Source: Pseudoips prasinana
Taxonomy: Eukaryota > Arthropoda > Insecta > Lepidoptera > Nolidae
DNA length: 64,000 nucleotides
Reading direction: 5' to 3'
Assembly (NCBI GenBank): GCA_951640165.1
Contig: OX621245.1
Location: 24,606,330-24,670,329, forward strand
In this document: in pieces, positions 53,245 to 63,644 of the stretch
Numbering within the stretch: position 1 is the stretch's first letter
How the letters are laid out: each line of letters opens with the position of its first letter
The notes under the pieces: generated by a model
The model's input: the letters and a program-made list of their open reading frames with translations, nothing else
Database searches by the model: none
Told to the model about the DNA's origin: nothing
Translations under genes and position numbers: made by a program

Positions 53245-53521
53245 ATTTTAATGGATTCATATTCATATTCATTTATTTGCATAATACAGGTAAGGTACAT
53301 AGAGTTGGTTACATGATATAATTATAAGTACGCTGTATTATAACCACACTAGGTATGCAAATCAGTTTATAATTCTAACAGTCTAATTACAATATTTGTT
53401 TTATTGATAATAAATCTCGAAAAATGTCGTCATAAGTAGAGATATGTCTAAAAGCAAAAATGTAAAAACGTCAAAAATGAATAAAAATAAATGTCAAATA
53501 TAATCAAAATTCAAACTAATA
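53245..53521 (-). other. 3' UTR of the 53-58 kb LINE
   Basis: From the ORF2 stop to short TATGAA repeats (plus strand ATTCATATTCATATTCATTT at 53251-53271). Such short repeats end CR1-group LINEs. Confidence 0.55.
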
Positions 53522-56500
53522 TTACAATTTATCCGATAAGAAATCCCTGACACTGTAATAACACTTTTCAACAAGCAACTTTCTTAATTTAGTCTTAAAT
53601 ATGGCCATTTCTGTCTCCTTAAGAGTTTTCGGCAGTTTATTGTAAATTTTCGGAGCCATACAGAAAATACTGTTATGTATTAGAGCAGTCCTTGCCTTAT
53701 GTGTACATAGACGACTTTTATCTCTTTGCTCTCGAATGGAAGATTCAGAAGCCAACTTATATAAATTTAAATTAGATTTTAAGAAAATCGCTGTTTCAAA
53801 TATATAGAGAGAAGGCAGAGTTAAAATACTATGTTTTTTAAAATAGGGCATACAGCTGTCAGTAGTTTTTAGATGAAACATTGCGCGTATACATCGTTTT
53901 TGCGCCTTAAAGATAATCATTTTATCTGTTGAGTTACCCCAAAAAATTAGTCCATACCTTAGGACCGACGCAACCAAGCCATGGTAAGCCGTCAAAAGAG
54001 CATTTACAGTCACTACTTGTGCCAATTCATATAATACATATACAGATTTACTAACCTTTTTGCATAGTTGTTCTATATGGGGCTTCCAAGTTATTTTTTT
54101 ATCTATAATCAATCCTAAAAATTTTGTAAATTCTATTTCTTTTATGTTTTGACCACTAATCATAGCATTTAAACGATCCATTGTTTGAATGCGTTGGCTA
54201 AAATGCATTATGTGCGTCTTTTTAGTATTTATCTTAAGATTATTTGCATTTAACCATTCAACAATAGAGTTAAGTGTACTATTTATGTCAGACTCATAGG
54301 TGTCTTTATCTTCTAATTTAATTGTTACTGTGCTATCGTCTGCAAAAAGAGATATTGGTTTTTTAGTTGCTTTAGGTAAATCATTTATGTATAGTATGAA
54401 CAGGAGTGGCCCAAGTACACTGCCTTGGGGAACTCCGTATAGTATTTCACGTGCCCCCGATCGATATATTTCTTTTTAGTATTTATCTTAAGATTATTTG
54501 CATTTAACCATTCAACAATAGAGTTAAGTGTACTATTTATGTCAGACTCATAGGTGTCTTTATCTTCTAATTTAATTGTTACTGTGCTATCGTCTGCAAA
54601 AAGAGATATTGGTTTTTTAGTTGCTTTAGGTAAATCATTTATGTATAGTATGAACAGGAGTGGCCCAAGTACACTGCCTTGGGGAACTCCGTATAGTATT
54701 TCACGTGCCCCCGATCGATATATTTCTTCTTTTTTTGTTATAGCATTTATTCTAGTCACCTCCGTATGTTGTTTACGGTTTTTTAGATAAGATTCAATTA
54801 ATTTTAATACATTGCCACGCATTGCATATGAATTAAGCTTTGACAGGAGCGTATCGTGGTCCACATAATCAAAGGCTTGAGTCATATCCATGTATATAGA
54901 ACAGACAGGTACTCTATTGTCAACATTATTCATTATAACTTTTAAGAAGTCATAAATGGCCATACTGATTGTCTTATTACATCTAAAACCCTTTTGCTCT
55001 TTTGCCAAAATACAATTTTTTTCGATATAACCATTGATCTCGTTATAAAGATATTTTTCAAATATTTTTGAAATAATAGGTACTAAGGCTATAGGCCTAT
55101 AGTTAGCCATATTGTCTCTACACTCTTTTTTATACAAAGGTTTTATAATCGCTATTTTTAATTGGTCAGGAAAAGCTCCCATTTCTATGCTTAGATTTAT
55201 CAGGTGACTGATGGGTTGACAAATGTAACTAGCCACAAATTTTATCACCTTAGTTGATATTTCATCATGCCCTACGCTATTTGTATTCTTGAGTCTCCTA
55301 ATAATTTGCAATACATTTAGGGGCGAGCAGGGTTTCATAAATATCGATTTTGTACAAGACTTCATATGTGACGAATACTGGGTTTTGTTAAGAGTATTAA
55401 TAGGGACTATGGCATCAATAAAATAATTGTTGAAAGCGTTACATATATTTTGAGGCTCAGTAACGGTTTCACCTTGTATTTTGAGACAACTTATTGATTC
55501 ACGTGGTGTATTTTGCTTTGAGTGATTAATAATACCCCATGCTGTTTTCGCTTTATTTTGTGACATATTTATAGCACAAGTATTTTGAGCTAGCTGCGTC
55601 AATTTTATTATTTTCTTAAAAGTTCTAGAATATTTTATAAAAACATCTTTATTGGTCGTATTTGGATTTTTCCGATACTGCCACAAGATTTTTCTTTTAT
55701 TTATGCTGCATGTCTTCCACGAGATATCCATCTAGGTTTTCTGTGTGCATGTATTTTTATAAGTTTAAAGGGAAAACATAGATTATAAAACAGCTTAAAT
55801 TGATCATAAAAAATATTATATGCTGTATTTGGGTCTTCAGGAATATACATATCGGAAAAACTTAGTTTGTCCATACAGTGTCTAAATTTTAAAAGATTTT
55901 CTTTACAATAGTCCCTGCGCATGATTGTCCACTGCTTAATGAGACATATTTTTTTAACAGGGCATTTCAATAATTGGGCAGTGTGGTCAGACAACGCTAA
56001 ATCCATTACACTCGCTTTACATTTATGTTTAATATTATGTGCAAAATTGTCAATACAAGTTCCACTACTCTTTCTGGTTGGCTCCTTTAATTCTAATCTG
56101 ATGTTATAATTTAGCAATAGACATTCAAATTCACATGTAATATTGTTATTAATTAATACATTAATATTATAATCTCCCGCTATTATAATTTTATGTTTTT
56201 TGTAATGTTTATTTAAATTGCGTAGTAGCTTATCGAGTCCATCAAAGAAAATATTAAGATTACCAGCTTGAGGAACTCTATATAAACACACAACAACAAT
56301 ACAAAGCATGGGTAATTCAATAGCACAGCACTCAAAACTAGAGGAAATGGGTATCGTTATTGATTCAGGTATCGTTTTCCATTTGTGGCCTTTCTTGACA
56401 AATATACACGAGCCTCCTCTGTTAGAAAGTTGTCTACTGAAATATGCGGCTAAATAAAAATTTGGGATTGTGCAGATGTCTTCCTGGCCGGATCTCATAA

Positions 56501-56612
56501 AGTGTTCTGTCACGCAAAGTATGTCTATATCGGCTTTCCTATCAGTCAGTTCCTGTAAACATACGGAAAGTTCCCTGGTTTTGCTTCTCAGACCAGCAAT
56601 ATTTTGGTGCAA
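53522..56612 (-). pseudogene. LINE ORF2 (endonuclease plus reverse transcriptase) with tandem duplication
   Basis: The endonuclease keeps MHQNIAGLRSKT (N), DILCVTEHFM (E), IIAGDYNINVL (D) and LALSDHTAQL (SDH). One frameshift near 55715 joins it to the RT: NSVGHDEISTKVIK, NYRPIALVPIISKIFE, KGFRCNKTISMAIYDF, IYMDMTQAFDYVDH (catalytic D), GVPQGSVLGPLLFILY and ISLFADDSTV (FADD box). Then a 254-bp direct duplication shifts the frame, and the C-terminal domain (FLGLIIDKKITWKPHIEQL, AQKRCIRAMFHL, KIYNKLPKTL) reopens at 54208. Apart from these two lesions the protein looks complete. Group: CR1/Jockey. Confidence 0.93.
54217..54724 (-). repeat. Perfect 254-bp tandem duplication in ORF2
   Basis: 54217-54470 and 54471-54724 are identical as far as I can read; both start TCTTTTTAGTATTTATCTTA and end CGATCGATATATT. 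Because 254 is not a multiple of three it destroys the frame, and it gives two copies of the FADD region. Confidence 0.95.
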
Positions 56613-56625
56613 TATATTTATATAT

Positions 56626-57855
56626 TTATGACCGAAAAAACTGCAGACACTCGATGTTATCTATATTGTCCTTTGTTGTTTGATGTATGTGTTTAACATC
56701 GGTATTAGAGCTTGAGATCGTTTGACCGATTTCAACGTTGAGATCACCTTTGGAGCCGAATATTTCATAGTCTAGCTTCATTTTAGACATAATTTGTGAA
56801 TAAATATTTTTCCATCCGTATTTGTTTATTTTCCCTGTATTGTGGGAAAACATGTCATGTGTAAGACTGTCATTACTGTCAAAAAAGTATGCATTTTTGT
56901 TACTATGTATGTCTATAGAGAGAAGGTTATTGAATACTTCAACTTTACAATTGTAGATCAGAGCACCTTTTATATACGTCGGAGCACATAAGACTATATT
57001 TGTGTGAATAAGGTTTTTCAACGATTTATTTAAATTTTCTAGCGTATAAATATAGTCACCATTTTTCAGATCATTTTCTCCAATAAATATCAGACAATAA
57101 TCATTCAATGTGTAGTCTTGTAATTTGTGTTTTATGGTGCTCAAAAGCTTGTTTAAAGTATTATTTGGCAATATATAATGACAGTAATTGAAATATTTTG
57201 AGAATACATCTTCGACCAAAGCTAGAGTTCCCTTTGTGCAATCACTGCTTATAATACTTAATTTATTTTTTTGTTTTGATGTAATGCCTGATGATTTTTT
57301 GGTAGCAATTGTACAGTGATGTTTATTTTGTCTCTTAGGTGACAATTTGTTATTTTGTCTCTTAGGTGACAATTTGTTAATAGACATGTTGGGGGTTTGT
57401 GTTTCCTTATGTAGAAGGTTTATTTTTGCCTTTTTCTGGAAGTTGTCCCAAATCCTCGAGTCATTACTGTAGGTGATTGGTGAGGAGTTATGGTGACTCG
57501 GTATCTTTTTACGGGAGGATCTTGGTGTGTTATTTTTCTTATCTGGCGTCGAACATATTGTTTTATAAGTTTCAATTGTTTTTAAAGAGGTTTCTAGGTT
57601 TGAGATTAATCGAGAGTTCTCACTATTTAAATTTTCAATTTCTTGATGGGCGCTCATTAATTGAATTTTCAATGTTTTTATTTGTTCATTCAAACCGTTA
57701 ATAATATAAATCTCACTGTTGTTATGTAGGCTGTCGGGTATGCTTAACATTGAAGTACCAAATAAAGTTTTTTCATCAGTTAAGTCAGTTAGGGAACTCG
57801 TTTTGCGTAGTTTTAATGGCTTCCGATTAGTAATATTACTACTATCAATATCCAT
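56626..57855 (-). CDS. LINE ORF1 with coiled coil and SGNH-like domain
   Basis: 409 residues, open from ATG 57855, ending 13 bp before the first ORF2 ATG. Residues about 50-95 form a coiled coil (LNEQIKTLKIQLMSAHQEIE). A basic, low-complexity linker follows with a duplicated NKLSPKRQN. The C-terminal domain has CLIFIGENDL, comparable to the GxND block of SGNH hydrolases, and a late D-x-x-x-H-like HDMFSHNTGKINKYGW. ORF1 esterases of this kind are known in CR1-like LINEs. It presumably binds element RNA. A second, unrelated ORF1 type is found in the LINE at 14.5-19 kb. Confidence 0.8.
   Translation of the reverse strand: MDIDSSNITNRKPLKLRKTSSLTDLTDEKTLFGTSMLSIPDSLHNNSEIYIINGLNEQIKTLKIQLMSAHQEIENLNSENSRLISNLETSLKTIETYKTICSTPDKKNNTPRSSRKKIPSHHNSSPITYSNDSRIWDNFQKKAKINLLHKETQTPNMSINKLSPKRQNNKLSPKRQNKHHCTIATKKSSGITSKQKNKLSIISSDCTKGTLALVEDVFSKYFNYCHYILPNNTLNKLLSTIKHKLQDYTLNDYCLIFIGENDLKNGDYIYTLENLNKSLKNLIHTNIVLCAPTYIKGALIYNCKVEVFNNLLSIDIHSNKNAYFFDSNDSLTHDMFSHNTGKINKYGWKNIYSQIMSKMKLDYEIFGSKGDLNVEIGQTISSSNTDVKHIHQTTKDNIDNIECLQFFRS
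57325..57378 (-). repeat. 27-bp in-frame duplication in ORF1
   Basis: ATTTTGTCTCTTAGGTGACA continues into ATTTGTT and occurs twice back to back, adding nine residues without breaking the frame. Confidence 0.9.
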
Positions 57856-57959
57856 TTTTCGTAACAGATTTGTTTTCTACAAACTATGGTTACACTTATA
57901 CTCTTATGGCTTTCTCTATTATTGTGTATTTGTCTGTTTCTTACACGTCGTCAACACTC

Positions 57960-58105
57960 TAATGGTTATTATATTACGTGTATTGGAAATTAAAATCTTA
58001 CAAAAATCACATTCACGGATGAGCGTGATTTGAACCCTCGACCACGGAGGAAACATGCAGCGGTAAAAGGTACTCCGGCCACTCGGCTGCAGGACGGGCA
58101 ATTGT
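57960..58105 (-). repeat. tRNA-like sequence upstream of the LINE
   Basis: On the minus strand GCAGCCGAGTGGCCGGAGTA resembles a Ser/Leu-type A box, and GAGGGTTCAAATCACGC is a B box. It begins near TTGCCCGTCCTGCAG. It lies 100-250 bp upstream of ORF1 on the same strand. It is a SINE head or part of the LINE leader; no folded tRNA is complete. Confidence 0.5.
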
Positions 58106-58109
58106 TAAT

Positions 58110-58600
58110 GTTGAAATTAGGTCTCTCATTCAAAGAAATATAATTCAAATTATCAAGAAGCGGTTGCTATGACTAATTGCTTAGGAATGTATGCAGTCAA
58201 TCGGCACTATTTTGAGACACTTTGGGTTAATTTAGTCACTTTGTATAATGTAATAGTTATTTATGTGATAATTATACATACAGTTTGTTGTCAAGAGATA
58301 TTCCTGTTTAATATTACTATTAACTGACACTTTTTTTTATGTTTATAATTGTTTGATTTGCACTGTTATTCTTTACGAAACACTTAGATAACGTTCACAC
58401 TGACGTATTGGAGCACTGTTTACTGTTTTATAATAAGATAGCTATATTAATCAGATTATAAATATTTATTATTTAATTTTAAACACGGACTGATTTTACT
58501 GAGATGTTAGCTTTACAGCGCCATCTACCCACACGTCTCATTCAATTGCAAAATGAAAACCGTTCTTATTATTTATGTATTAGAGACGCGACATAGGGTT
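58110..58600. other. Spacer, nothing recognised
   Basis: AT-rich, no supported element. Confidence 0.4.
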
Positions 58601-58603
58601 CAA

Positions 58604-58836
58604 ATGTGTCTACCAACGTGGCATGGACTGTACGTTAGGATCAACACAGGTCTGTGACGAAAATCCCAAATTATGACGGGTCGGCTTAAGCAAAAAATAT
58701 TACAGGAAATGATGCCTGTTTTTGAAGCCCGCAACGAATATAATCAAAAGAAAACATTATTGGAAGTATATGCGTCTAACGTAGTATATTTTACCATCGT
58801 CAATTTTCATATGCTATTTATGTTTTTATGATAGAC
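58604..58836 (+). repeat. Repeat K, copy 1
   Basis: GTCTACCAACGTGGCATGGA, CACAGGTCTGTGACGAAAAT and GGAAATGATGCCTGTTTTTG match 62350-62576 in order. Both copies run straight into repeat D. Confidence 0.88.
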
Positions 58837-59125
58837 TAGCTGTGCCCCGCGGTTTTACCCACGTTAAATTTATAAATTATCACAGCTCTTCCCCCGTAGG
58901 TGATAGCGTGATAATACGTAGCGTACTGTTGACCCGACCTCTTAGTAATATTCATGCAAAATTTAAAGTAAATCCATGCAGTACTTACATATACAGACAA
59001 ACAGACAAAAATTCTAAAAACTATATTTTTAACTTCGATATCGGTTGTAGATCACGCCCATAGTATCCTTTAAAAATTATACAATGTACAGTTTTGACTT
59101 TCCTACGATTTTATTATATTATATT
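58837..59125 (+). repeat. Repeat D after K copy 1
   Basis: CTAGCTGTGCCCCGCGGTTT to TTTCCTACGATTTTATTATA. The central Pro/Gly-type phrase is shortened relative to 10563. Confidence 0.78.
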
Positions 59126-59154
59126 TATATGTATGTTGTATTATGTAATATAAT

Positions 59155-59310
59155 AATATCCTGGGACATTATTCACACTCGGCCATTTGATCCCAAACTA
59201 AGCAGAGCTTGTACTATAGAAACCAGATAACTGATATACTACATATACTATTTACCTTTTGTAAATATATACTTATATAGATAATTTACACCCAGATTCA
59301 GGACTCGAGT
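59155..59310 (-). mobile_element. SINE family C, 3' part
   Basis: CTGGGACATTATTCACACTC, GGCCATTTGATCCCAAACTA and CACCCAGATTCAGGACTCG. The tRNA-like head is missing. Confidence 0.8.
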
Positions 59311-59314
59311 CTTC

Positions 59315-60465
59315 TTATGACTTCCTAAAACATTACGTATCAAGAAATACGTAGTGTGATAATATAAAGAAAAATATACAAATCTTCCTTATTAGAACGC
59401 AATAAAAAGTAAATTAAGCAAATATATCTCCGTAAATTATGAAAGATCATGAAACTCTTCAAGTAATATCAATATCATAGTATTATAATGATAGTGATTG
59501 ATAAGCATCTAGTTACTCCAATATTCAATTCGTGGTTAGTTCTCAATTTCACAGGCAATCCCAGGTGCGAGCTGTCTTCAGGATATTACCCCAACTTTAA
59601 GATTTATTATTAAACCGTTTCGTCCTCGGAAATTGAAGCTCATGATGAATTGAGTTTTATGTAGCGTGTAACAGTCTGAGTAGTCATATTTAAGGGCCGT
59701 AATCTACCCACTTAAATGTCTAACAAAATATTTAGCGAGAACCAAAAACTAAGAAACCAGTCGGCTTGAAAACAAGTTTTAATGAGTGGTGGTGTATTTT
59801 TCTATTCCTAAACTATTATTTAAAAGTTCTTCGGCTCACTTGATAAATAACGTTTTTAAAGATGACTCCCTGTTTTGTTTACGTATTGTAGATACTACGT
59901 TTATACACTTATTCTGATTTTGTTTCGAGTTAATTCTCGTAACAAGATTTTTGTAAACAGAGAGAAAGGTAATTTAAAATTAGGTCAAGTGGGATTTGAA
60001 AGGTTTTTGTCTTCTCTTTGTTTATATCACCGCATTAATCAAAAGCTTTAAAATGTTTTTCCTTATTTGGAATTGTAGACAACAAATCTGACATTGGCCA
60101 GGAACAGAGTCTTTGGAGTTCTGTCAACGAAGGTATAACCTTTGTTGACAGATTCAGTGTTGTTTTAAGCCGACATTGAAATTCACTCATTGAAGGTACT
60201 GGCATAATTAAATTTTTCTCTGCAATGATAAAATATTCGGAGCTGATGACACTTTTGGTATTAGCTTTAGACGATTAGTTGTACAGATTTAATAAAGACA
60301 TTATTTTCAAACGCTGCTCTTTTAAGTTTGATTTTTTCATTTCGTGATGATAAGAACAAATTAAGTCTACAGTTTTTTATAATAGATCATTCTAAATGCT
60401 TGCTTGACTCTGTTTATAGGATTTTATGTTATTATTTTTTATTTACTTTCATCATCATCAGTTTG
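59315..60465. other. Long spacer, no supported feature
   Basis: More than 1 kb of AT-rich DNA. Near 60110-60150, GTCAACGAAGGTATAACCTT and TTGTTGACAG form a weak inverted pair. Nothing else is supported. Confidence 0.4.
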
Positions 60466-60469
60466 ATAT

Positions 60470-60665
60470 CGTCGACAGCTGGACATAGCCGTCCTCCAAA
60501 GATTTGCCGCAGTCACCGCGTTTAGCATGCGAGTTGGTGATCGCAGTTAGGTGGTAGCTAGTACACAGGTGACTTGAGGTGGCGCTGCTGCTCGTCTATT
60601 ATCACTTATTAGCTTTCTATAAGAGCCACGGGATGGTATGGAATAGCCCGTTATTCTTTCTAAGC
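60470..60665. repeat. Dispersed repeat M
   Basis: GGACATAGCCGTCCTCCAAA, GCAGTCACCGCGTTTAGCAT, GATCGCAGTTAGGTGGTAGC and AAGCCGGAAACCACACAGCT. This copy lacks the MITE seen in the 3.9 kb copy. Confidence 0.65.
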
Positions 60666-60794
60666 CGGAAACCACACAGCTAGTAATATTTACTTCGCAA
60701 TAGTAAAACTGGACTGAAAGGTTCTTCCAGATAAACTAGATTGCGCGTGGATTTGTGTGTCGTCTAGCGCCGTGCACTTCTTTTCAGTACGTTT

Positions 60795-60945
60795 CATCAT
60801 CATATCAGCCGAAAGACGTCTATTGCAGGACAAATGCCCAAGGATCTCCATAAGGACCGGTCTTGTGCTGCCCACATCCAGCGACTTCCCGCGACCCTAC
60901 CAACATCGCCAGTCCACCTACAGGGGGCCTGCCTACGCTGCATCA
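60795..60945 (-). pseudogene. RTE-type LINE 3' end with 11-bp target duplication (copy 7)
   Basis: CATCATCATATCAGCCGAAA, then GACGTCTATTGCAGGACAAA and GGGGGCCTGCCTACGCTGC are the complement of the RTE C-terminal region and tail. TCAGTACGTTT flanks both sides (60784-60794 and 60946-60956). It is about 150 bp long and diverged from the other copies. Confidence 0.88.
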
Positions 60946-61087
60946 TCAGTACGTTTATTATTGTTTAATAAGTTGTCGCCTTCATATGTAAATTGTCTCA
61001 TATAAATAACGTTAATGAGATAATATTAGTATGATTGTGAGATAACCAACTTGAACGGCTTTGGTTTAATGATGATAATTCTTTCAT

Positions 61088-61290
61088 AGTACACGTGTGG
61101 CTCACCGGCTAAGATAGTCGCCTCACCGCTTCGTGTCGCGTGTTCGAGTCCCGCGCCGGACAACTATTTGTGTGACCCATAAATAGTTATTCTGAGTCTT
61201 TAATTAAATTTGTGTCCGTATATTATATGTTTGTAAAGTACCCCACGACACATGGATTAGATTCCCTAGTGCGGGCGTTGCCTTTTCTAT
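61088..61290 (+). mobile_element. tRNA-derived SINE, family B
   Basis: ACGTGTGGCTCACCGGCTAA, GTGTTCGAGTCCCGCGCCGG, CAACTATTTGTGTGACCCAT and CACGACACATGGATTAGATT; the full set of blocks. Confidence 0.9.
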
Positions 61291-61294
61291 CTTA

Positions 61295-61688
61295 TTTTTT
61301 CCTTATCCAAACAACGGTTATCTGGAAAAAAGCAGATTGTACCGTTGTTTTCTTATTTTAAAATTATCTATATTTTAATATTTATATATATTCTGTTTTT
61401 TTGGCGCAATAAAATATACTCTATCTCAAGTGAATTTCACTTTGTAATACCGCTCGGAGCATCCACAGGTGCGTCACGTCGCGTTCAATTCTTGTTTCTT
61501 CGCATCAACGCCAACGTGTCACAGCGCCATCGCTTTAATATTTTATATATTTTTTTAGAAGTTTAAATCGTTCTTCATTTGTTATTATTAAATTTTGATC
61601 TTTGTTTCGTAATTTCCCGCCTACTCACCACTTAGGCGAGCACTAATTTGCGCTAAGCTCTTTCTTAAACTACGTGTGGGTGTGAAAT
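61295..61688. other. Spacer, nothing recognised
   Basis: AT-rich first half, more balanced second half; no supported gene. Confidence 0.4.
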
Positions 61689-61689
61689 C

Positions 61690-61845
61690 TCTGGTAAAGA
61701 TAGTCTGGGTGTAATTTGTCTATAATATGTATGAATTTAGAAATATATAACTATGTTTAATATGTCTGGTTGCCATAGTACAGGCTCTGCCTAGTTTGGG
61801 ATCAGATGACCGTGTGTTAGTTGTCCCAACATATTTAGTCTCACT
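61690..61845 (+). mobile_element. SINE family C, body and tail
   Basis: TCTGGGTGTAATTTGTCTAT, TACAGGCTCTGCCTAGTTTG and GATGACCGTGTGTTAGTTG match the 3' part of family C. The A and B boxes are missing or unrecognisable. Confidence 0.68.
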
Positions 61846-61849
61846 CAGT

Positions 61850-62344
61850 TCTTTGATACTTGGAAACGGTTCTCACGATGTGAAATGAGAAGATTTTGAA
61901 ATTCCACATATCCAAGTCGTAACAAAAATAAAAGCGCTCATTTTAGCAGATCTCTCAAACATTTCACTACATCAGTAGAATGAACGGCTTAAATAAGGCT
62001 AATAATTCTCGTGTTACGCCGTATATACTAATAAGAGAAGGTACTTAAAATGCTGCTTGAGCAAGCCTTGAGAAAACATTATATTCGTGTTTCCCCAAGA
62101 GTGATTTACGTCGTATAAGAAGTCCCACCGCATATTGCGGTCATATTATGCGCTATACTGCAGCTAAAATTCGACATGAGACTTTATGAGCTACATTTTT
62201 CAGTATAAAATTTCCTACGAGAAATACATACAACTTTAAGTAAGGGTAGGTAATTAAAATAAATGAGTATACGAATATATGTGTTGAGGGCAGGGCAGTA
62301 TAAAGCGAAACTGTTAACTGGCGTTTATATTTGTTTGTGTTGTG
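61850..62344. other. Spacer, nothing recognised
   Basis: No supported element. Confidence 0.4.
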
Positions 62345-62349
62345 TGTTT

Positions 62350-62576
62350 ATATGTCTACTAATGTGGCATGGACTATACGTTAGGATCAACACAGGTCTG
62401 TGACGAAAATCCCAAATTATGACGGGTCGGGTTAAGCGAAAAATATTACAGGAAATGATGCCTGTTTTTGAAGCTCGACTATAAGCAAAAGAAAACATTA
62501 TTGCGAGAATATGTGTGTAACGTAGCATATTTTACCATCGTCAGTTTTCATATTCTATTAATGATTTTATTAGAAA
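62350..62576 (+). repeat. Repeat K, copy 2
   Basis: GTCTACTAATGTGGCATGGA to TTTTACCATCGTCAGTTTTC; a few substitutions and a short indel relative to copy 1. Confidence 0.88.
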
Positions 62577-62752
62577 CTAGCTGTGCCCCGCGGTTTTAAC
62601 CGCGCCAAACTTTATAAATTATAGCCTATGTAAGTTATATTACTACAATCATTTCATCAAAATCCGTATGGTAGTTTTTGTGTCAAGAGCTAACAAACAT
62701 ACACTTATACACTCACAAACTTTCGCCTTTATAATATTAGTGTGATGCGATT
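62577..62752 (+). repeat. Repeat D, shortened form after K copy 2
   Basis: CTAGCTGTGCCCCGCGGTTT, then AATCCGTATGGTAGTTTTTG and the end AACTTTCGCCTTTATAATAT then TAGTGTGA. The end is the one also seen, inverted, at 46690. Confidence 0.75.
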
Positions 62753-62769
62753 CTATGAAATACTTAATA

Positions 62770-62980
62770 ATAATAATATCCCGTGACATTATTCACACAC
62801 GGCCATCTGATCATACGTATACTACTTTTTCTTTTGTAAATACATACTTATATAGATAATTACACCCAGACTCAGGAGAAACAGACATGTTCATGCACAC
62901 AAATATCTGTCCTGGGTGGGAATCGAACCCACGACCTGAAGCGTGAACGGCAAGAATCTACCAACCACGCCAAAGCAATG
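62770..62980 (-). mobile_element. tRNA-derived SINE, family C
   Basis: CCCGTGACATTATTCACACA, GGCCATCTGATC, then a tail deletion, ATATCTGTCCTGGGTGGGAA and TCGAACCCACGACCTGAAGC (B box complement), CTACCAACCACGCC (A box complement). Confidence 0.87.
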
Positions 62981-62984
62981 GACC

Positions 62985-63324
62985 CGTCACAATAAAATTT
63001 AAAAAAAATCATGTGGCTGATTTTGGTAAGGGGACCGTCTGATAGCATTTACATCCTCCATATAAGTTATATTAGAAGATTGGTATCCTCATACCTAATA
63101 AACAGCTTACGTTGCTTTTACAGCTCAAATGGATTCAAAAGGCACATAATACAGGAACACTGCTACATAGGTATCCATCAGAAGCTCAACGTCAATACGA
63201 CGGCATTAGAAAGGTTCAGTATTATTAAAAGCTCAGGAAGATTGAGTACAGCTACCGTAAGGAGTCATGATTTTTGGCTTACTAAGAATTTGATGGATCA
63301 AATAGTTTAGGTACTTAATCTATA
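62985..63324. other. Open frame without recognised family
   Basis: A 99-codon plus-strand frame at 63011-63310 is the only notable content. Its translation shows no motif I can assign, and codon usage does not stand out. Confidence 0.3.
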
Positions 63325-63640
63325 CATATTATTATAATAAAATCGTAGGGAAATTAAAACTGTACATTGAATACTTTTTAAAAAGGATACTTGGGGCGTG
63401 ATCTGCTATCGATATCGAAACCATAAAATATAGTTTTTAGATTTTTTGTCTGTGTGTATGTTTGTCTGTATGTATTTTCGGGCTAAACTCAAAAAGTACT
63501 GCATGGATTTACTTAAAATTTTGCATGAAAATTACTAAGAGGTCGGGTCAATATATAGGCAAGCTATCACCTACGGGGGAGGAGCAGTGATAATTTATAA
63601 AATATAACGCGGGGAAAACCGCGGGGCACAGCTAGTGTTT
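63325..63640 (-). repeat. Repeat D, full length
   Basis: ATTATAATAAAATCGTAGGG, then GAGGTCGGGTCAATATATAG, CAAGCTATCACCTACGGGGG and AACCGCGGGGCACAGCTAG; complement of the 10563 copy. Confidence 0.82.
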
Positions 63641-63644
63641 TATA

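Noticed and set aside
63011..63310. 99-codon frame near the window end as a gene
   Set aside because: No motif, no homology I can recall, and it starts at the edge of a SINE; likely chance.
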